From Trebonia sp963767685 (GTDB taxonomy: Bacteria > Actinomycetota > Actinomycetes > Streptosporangiales > Streptosporangiaceae), in contig CAVYEZ010000013.1 of assembly GCA_963767685.1 (NCBI GenBank), forward strand, positions 62,001 to 126,000: DNA of 64,000 nt, read 5' to 3'. Position numbers and translations under genes: made by a program. Below are positions 60,084-64,000 of this stretch, piece by piece. Positions within the stretch are counted from its first letter, which is position 1. Each line of letters begins with the position of its first letter. Below the pieces are notes generated by a model. It was not told the origin of the DNA. It worked only from the letters and a program-made list of their open reading frames with translations, and searched no databases.

Positions 60084-63000
60084 CGGGCCGTTCCTTCGGC
60101 GTCCGCGTCGGGCAGCACCGCGGCGAGCACCTGCCCGGCCGCTACCTGTGCGCCGCCGGCGACGTAAACGCCGGCGACGGTCCCGTCGTGCGGCGCGGTG
60201 AGGACCGTCTCCATCTTCATCGCCTCAACCGAGATGAGCTTGTCGCCTTGGGCGACCCGGGTGCCCGGCCGCACCGCCACCTGCCAGACGCTGGCGGTGA
60301 ACGACGCCCGCACGGGTGTGGCCCGCGCGGGCACCGCGACCGGGGCGGCGTCGGCGGTCACCGCGGGCCCGGGGTCGGCCCGGTCGAACTCGCCGGCGGC
60401 CCGCCAGCGTTCCTTCTCCGCCGTGAACGCGGCCGCCTGCCGGGCCCTGAACGCCGCGATGCCCGCCGCTTGCTCCGCCAGGAACCGGGTGTACGACCCG
60501 TAGTCGAACCAGCCGTCGGTCACCGCCACGTGCCCTCGCCCGGCGTCGGTCTCCTCCCGCAGCTCAAGGAGTTCCTCCGCGCTGACCGGATACCATTCGA
60601 TCTGGTCGAAGAACCGCAGGCTCCAGGGCTGCTCGGCGAACAGGCCGGCCCTGCGGAAACGGTTCCACACCTGGGTGGTGCGGCCGACGAACTGGTAGCC
60701 GCCGGGACCCTCCATGCCGTAAATGCACAGGTAAGCGCCGCCGATGCCGACGGAGTTCTCCGCCGTCCAGGTCCGTGCCGGGTTGTACTTCGTGGTGACC
60801 AGCCGGTGCCGGGGGTCGACCGGGGTGGCGACGGGCGCGCCGAGGTACACGTCGCCGAGCCCGAGGACCAGGTACTTCGCGCTGTAAACGATGTCGTGGA
60901 CATCCTGGACCGTCGCAAGGCCGTTGACCCGGCGGATGAACTCGATGTTCCAGGGCGTCCACGGCGCGTCGGACCTTACCCCGCTCATGTACCGTTCGGT
61001 TGCCAGCCGGGTCGCCGGGTCGTCCCAGGACAGCGGGAGCCGCACGGAACGGGACGGGACGCGCAGCTCGTGCGTCGGCGGCAGCTCTTCCTCGACCCGC
61101 CGCAGCAGCGGGACCAGCGACCGGGCGCGGAGCAGGCCCGCGTCCGTGTGCACCTGCAGCGACCGTATGCCGGGGGTGAGGTCGACGACCCCGTCGATGC
61201 CCTCGGCCCGCAGGGCCTCCTGCAGGGCGTGCACCCGCATCCGCAGGCCCAGGTCGAGGACCGGGTCGCCGTACTCGACGATGACGTTGTCGTCGCCGTC
61301 ACGCCGGTACACGACGGCGGGCGCGTCCGCGCCCGCCTCGCGCCGCGCGAGGATGCCGTCGTCACCGTCGCCCCCGGTTCGCGGCAGGGCCGGCACCGCG
61401 CGGCGGTCGCGCAGCGCGGCCGCCGCGGCTTCCCGCACGGCGACGAAGCGAACCGTGTCGCCCGGTCGCAGCTGGCCCGTTTTCCACAGTTCGCCGCTGG
61501 CGACGACGGCCGGGCAGACGAATCCGCCGAGGCTCGGCCCGTCCGGGCCGAGGATGATCGGAGTGTCGCCGGTGAAGTCGAGCGCGCCGACCGCGTAGGG
61601 CACGTCGTGGATGTTGGACGGGTGCAGCCCGGCCTCGCCGCCGTCCTCGCGGGCCCAGGACGGGCGGGGCCCGATGAGCCGGACGCCGGTGCGCGCGGAG
61701 TTGTGGTGGACGGTGTAGACGCTGGCGTACAGCTCGTCGATGTCCGCCCTGGTGAAGAACTCCGGCGCCGCGTGCGGTCCCTCGGTGACCCCGATCTCCC
61801 AGTCGCGGGCGATCGCCGGGCGCCGCCCCGCGGGGGTCTCCGCCGGCTCGCCCAGCGGTCCGGCGGCCCCGGGGCGCAGCACGTCGCCTGCCCGCAGGGC
61901 CCGGCCGCCGTGGCCGCCGAACCGGCCCAGGGTGAACGTCGACGCGCTGCCCAGGTAGCGCGGCACGTCGAGGCCGCCGCGCACGGCGAGGTAAGCGCGC
62001 AGCCCGGGCCCGGGGATCACGCCCACCCGCAACTCGCCGCCCGCTGGCACCGTGACCGGCGTCCACCACGGGATGGGGGCACCGTCCGGCCCCGCCCCGT
62101 CCAGCTCCCGCCCGACCAGCGCGGCGTCCGATACCGCGCCGCCCAGGCAGACGAGCGCGTCGTGGGAGAACCGCAGGGTCGGGCCGGTGGCGGTGATCTC
62201 AAGAGCTGGGGCGCCCTCGGGGTTGCCGACGGCGAGGTTGGCCTCCCGCAGCGACGCCTCGTCCATCGGCCCGCTTGGCGGCACGCCGACCTGCCAGTAG
62301 CCCAGCCGCCCCGGCCAGTCCTGTACCGTCGTCAGCGCGCCCGGCTCGAGCACGTCGATCCGCGGCTCCGGGTCACCCGCACCGTCGAGGGTCGACGTGG
62401 CGTGCGTGACGGCCCGTACGTCGGGCCGCCGGACGGCGGCCCGCAGCAAGCCGAGGTTGGTGGTGACGCCGTCGACGCGGGTGCCCGCGAGCGCGGCGGC
62501 GAGGGCGTCAAGCGCCGCGTCCCGGTCCGCGCCGCGGGTGATGACCTTGGCGAGCATCGGGTCGTAGTGGGGTGACACTTCCTGCCCGGCTTCGATCCAG
62601 GCGTCCACCCGGACGGGACCGTCGGGAAAGGTCACCGACGTGACCAGGCCGGGGCTCGGGGCGCCGTCGCGGCCCGGGTCCTCGGCGTAGACCCGGGCCT
62701 CGACGGCATGGCCGCGGGGCACGTGCCGCGACGACATGAACCGCGCGACGCCGTCCGGTCCCTGGCCCGCCAGCCGGAGCATCTGCTCGACCAGGTCCAC
62801 GCGGCAGACTTCCTCGGTCACCGGGTGCTCGACCTGCAGCCGGGCGTTCACCTCGAGGAACGACGCCTCCCGGCGCAGCGGGTCGTACACGAACTCGACC
62901 GTGCCCGCCGACCGGTACGAGACGGAGGCGGCCAGGTCACGCGCGGCGGCGTGCAGCCGGCGGCGCAGCGACGGCGGCAGCCCGGGGGCCGGGGCTTCCT

Positions 63001-63736
63001 CGATGACCTTCTGGTTGCGCCGCTGCAGTGAGCAGTCGCGGTCGCCCAGTAGCGCCACCCGTCCGGTGCCGTCGCCGAAGACCTGCACCTCAACGTGGCG
63101 GGCGGGGCGCACCAGTCGCTCGAGGAACACGCCCCCAGCGCCGAAGTTAACTGCGGCCAGGCGCCGCACGCGGTCGAACGCCGCGGCGACCGCCGCCTCG
63201 TCGGTGCAGGCATGCAGGCCGATGCCGCCGCCACCGCCGGTCGCCTTCACCATTACCGGGAAGCCGATCGCCCGGGCCTGCTCGACGGCGTCGTCGGCCG
63301 ACCTGAGCAGGCCGCTGCCCGCGGCCATCGGCACGCCGGCGGCGCGGGCGAGTTCCCGCGCCGTGTGCTTGTCGCCAAACGCCGCGAGCTGCCGCGGTGT
63401 CGGGCCGATCCACGCGACGCCGGCCTCCTCGACCGCCCGGGCGAAGGCGGCGTTCTCTGACAGGAAGCCGTAGCCGGGATGAACGGCGCCCGCGCCCGCG
63501 GACTTGGCGGCGCCCAGGATGGCGTCGGCGTTCAGGTAGGAATCCTGCGGCCGGGCCGGGCCGATGAGAACCGCCTCATCGGCCTCGCGGACGTGCGGGG
63601 CGGCCCGGTCCGCCGCCGAGTAGACCGCCACCGTCCGCAGCCCGAGCGCGCGGGCGGTGCGGATGACGCGGCGGGCGATCTCGCCGCGGTTGGCGACCAG
63701 GACAGTGTCGAACGCCCAGCCCGGCAGTCCGCTCAC
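60080..63736 (-). CDS. Urea carboxylase
   Basis: 1218 aa biotin enzyme that makes allophanate from urea, ATP and bicarbonate. Order: biotin carboxylase (TVLVANRGEIARRVIRTARA, MVKATGGGGGIGLHACTD, SFLEVNARLQVEHPVTEEV), AHS2 half (VLEPGALTTVQDWPGRLGYW), AHS1 half (VYRRDGDDNVIVEYGDPVLD), and the biotinyl domain at the end (ISVEAMKMETVLTAP). GTG 63736 overlaps the DUF1989 stop (GTGA) and removes an unrelated leader. Followed by the allophanate hydrolase gene, the classic urea amidolyase pair. Confidence 0.95.
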   Translation of the reverse strand: MSGLPGWAFDTVLVANRGEIARRVIRTARALGLRTVAVYSAADRAAPHVREADEAVLIGPARPQDSYLNADAILGAAKSAGAGAVHPGYGFLSENAAFARAVEEAGVAWIGPTPRQLAAFGDKHTARELARAAGVPMAAGSGLLRSADDAVEQARAIGFPVMVKATGGGGGIGLHACTDEAAVAAAFDRVRRLAAVNFGAGGVFLERLVRPARHVEVQVFGDGTGRVALLGDRDCSLQRRNQKVIEEAPAPGLPPSLRRRLHAAARDLAASVSYRSAGTVEFVYDPLRREASFLEVNARLQVEHPVTEEVCRVDLVEQMLRLAGQGPDGVARFMSSRHVPRGHAVEARVYAEDPGRDGAPSPGLVTSVTFPDGPVRVDAWIEAGQEVSPHYDPMLAKVITRGADRDAALDALAAALAGTRVDGVTTNLGLLRAAVRRPDVRAVTHATSTLDGAGDPEPRIDVLEPGALTTVQDWPGRLGYWQVGVPPSGPMDEASLREANLAVGNPEGAPALEITATGPTLRFSHDALVCLGGAVSDAALVGRELDGAGPDGAPIPWWTPVTVPAGGELRVGVIPGPGLRAYLAVRGGLDVPRYLGSASTFTLGRFGGHGGRALRAGDVLRPGAAGPLGEPAETPAGRRPAIARDWEIGVTEGPHAAPEFFTRADIDELYASVYTVHHNSARTGVRLIGPRPSWAREDGGEAGLHPSNIHDVPYAVGALDFTGDTPIILGPDGPSLGGFVCPAVVASGELWKTGQLRPGDTVRFVAVREAAAAALRDRRAVPALPRTGGDGDDGILARREAGADAPAVVYRRDGDDNVIVEYGDPVLDLGLRMRVHALQEALRAEGIDGVVDLTPGIRSLQVHTDAGLLRARSLVPLLRRVEEELPPTHELRVPSRSVRLPLSWDDPATRLATERYMSGVRSDAPWTPWNIEFIRRVNGLATVQDVHDIVYSAKYLVLGLGDVYLGAPVATPVDPRHRLVTTKYNPARTWTAENSVGIGGAYLCIYGMEGPGGYQFVGRTTQVWNRFRRAGLFAEQPWSLRFFDQIEWYPVSAEELLELREETDAGRGHVAVTDGWFDYGSYTRFLAEQAAGIAAFRARQAAAFTAEKERWRAAGEFDRADPGPAVTADAAPVAVPARATPVRASFTASVWQVAVRPGTRVAQGDKLISVEAMKMETVLTAPHDGTVAGVYVAGGAQVAAGQVLAAVLPDADAEGTAR

Positions 63737-64000
63737 AGAGTTACACCCGCGGTGACGATCATGCGCAGCGGTGTCGGGTTGAAGTCGTTGCACGGGTTGT
63801 TCACCTGGGGGCAGTTGGAGACCAGCACGAGGATGTCCGTCTCGGCGCGGAACGCCACCCGCTTGCCGGGCGCGGAGACGCCGTCCACGATGCCGAGCGT
63901 GCCGTCGGCCTCGACCGGCACGTTCATGAACCAGTTGAGGTTCGACACCAGGTCACGGGCGCCCATCCCGTACTTGCTCGCCTCGGCGAGGAAGTTCTCC
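63733..64000 (-). CDS. Urea amidolyase-associated protein (DUF1989), 5' end outside the window
   Basis: The minus-strand frame is open to the last base of the window and ends at 63733. NLNWFMNVPVEADGTLGIVD, FRAETDILVLVSNCPQVNNP and FNPTPLRMIVTAG form the conserved end of DUF1989 proteins, which usually precede urea carboxylase genes. The true start is upstream. Coupled to urea carboxylase by GTGA. Confidence 0.85.
   Translation of the reverse strand, partial: ENFLAEASKYGMGARDLVSNLNWFMNVPVEADGTLGIVDGVSAPGKRVAFRAETDILVLVSNCPQVNNPCNDFNPTPLRMIVTAGVTL

Noticed and set aside
60188..62575. 795-codon plus-strand frame over urea carboxylase
   Set aside because: Antisense of a fully conserved biotin enzyme; no independent evidence.

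Overview
The window reads as chromosomal DNA of a high-G+C actinomycete, probably a soil organism. Evidence is the heavy G/C bias at codon third positions, frequent GTG starts, many ATGA/GTGA stop-start overlaps, and typical actinobacterial families (F420-type LLM oxidoreductase, DUF1707 protein, GT87 mannosyltransferase, NarL-type two-component genes, a vanHAX operon with no other glycopeptide genes). No rRNA, tRNA, CRISPR array or complete transposon was seen.

Layout. 0-1.3 kb is debris: the end of a DNA methyltransferase, a heme-peroxidase tail, nine codons of a VanR-like regulator and the tail of a transposase. 1.36-4.03 kb is an intact vanHAX operon (minus strand), whose upstream element is repeated (48/60 identical) in front of the vanR remnant. 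4.2-8.7 kb holds a DUF1707 protein, an LLM oxidoreductase, a small zinc-ribbon membrane protein and a divergent MarR/MFS efflux pair. 8.8-22.1 kb is a catabolic zone: amidohydrolase, MetE-like protein, aldehyde dehydrogenase remnant, aspartoacylase-like hydrolase, isoaspartyl peptidase, two RpiR regulators, NagA, a GntR regulator, a signal-peptidase-II-like protein and an epimerase. 22.2-25.3 kb is a two-component system with two sensor-like membrane proteins. 25.3-26 kb is a junction of two gene fragments next to a tandem repeat.

26-38 kb is a compact biosynthetic-looking cluster: GT87, GT4, three methyltransferases, an SRPBCC protein, GTP cyclohydrolase II, a UPF0104 membrane protein, a CDP-alcohol phosphotransferase fused to an alkaline-phosphatase-like domain, a histidine phosphatase, a PTPS/QueD-like protein and a zinc-type dehydrogenase. 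The gene content suggests a GTP-derived (pyrimidine or pterin) moiety combined with lipid or sugar chemistry.

38.4-54.1 kb is the most unusual part. It has a two-TM protein and a deoxyribosyltransferase-like/Nudix fusion, then a tight operon of GrpE-like, lid-less Hsp70, an 880-aa FN3-containing protein, two zinc-ribbon GTPase-like proteins (the second with a degenerate P-loop) and a 35-aa membrane peptide. Meeting it tail to tail, with stop codons interlocked, is a 1846-aa TIR-CHAT-NB-ARC-TPR protein. I read it as a candidate chaperone/GTPase conflict system beside a STAND-type immune sensor.

54.4-64 kb has a Tat-exported GH64 glucanase (frameshifted), a cupin protein, a MmcQ-like protein, TetR genes and a urea amidolyase operon (allophanate hydrolase frameshifted, urea carboxylase intact, DUF1989 protein cut by the window edge).

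Six genes carry apparent single-base frameshifts (near 10695, 11776, 16402, 16650, 54530 and 59602). Five fit one missing base in G/C-rich sequence, so sequencing or assembly error must be excluded before they are called pseudogenes. The aldehyde dehydrogenase is truly damaged in other ways.
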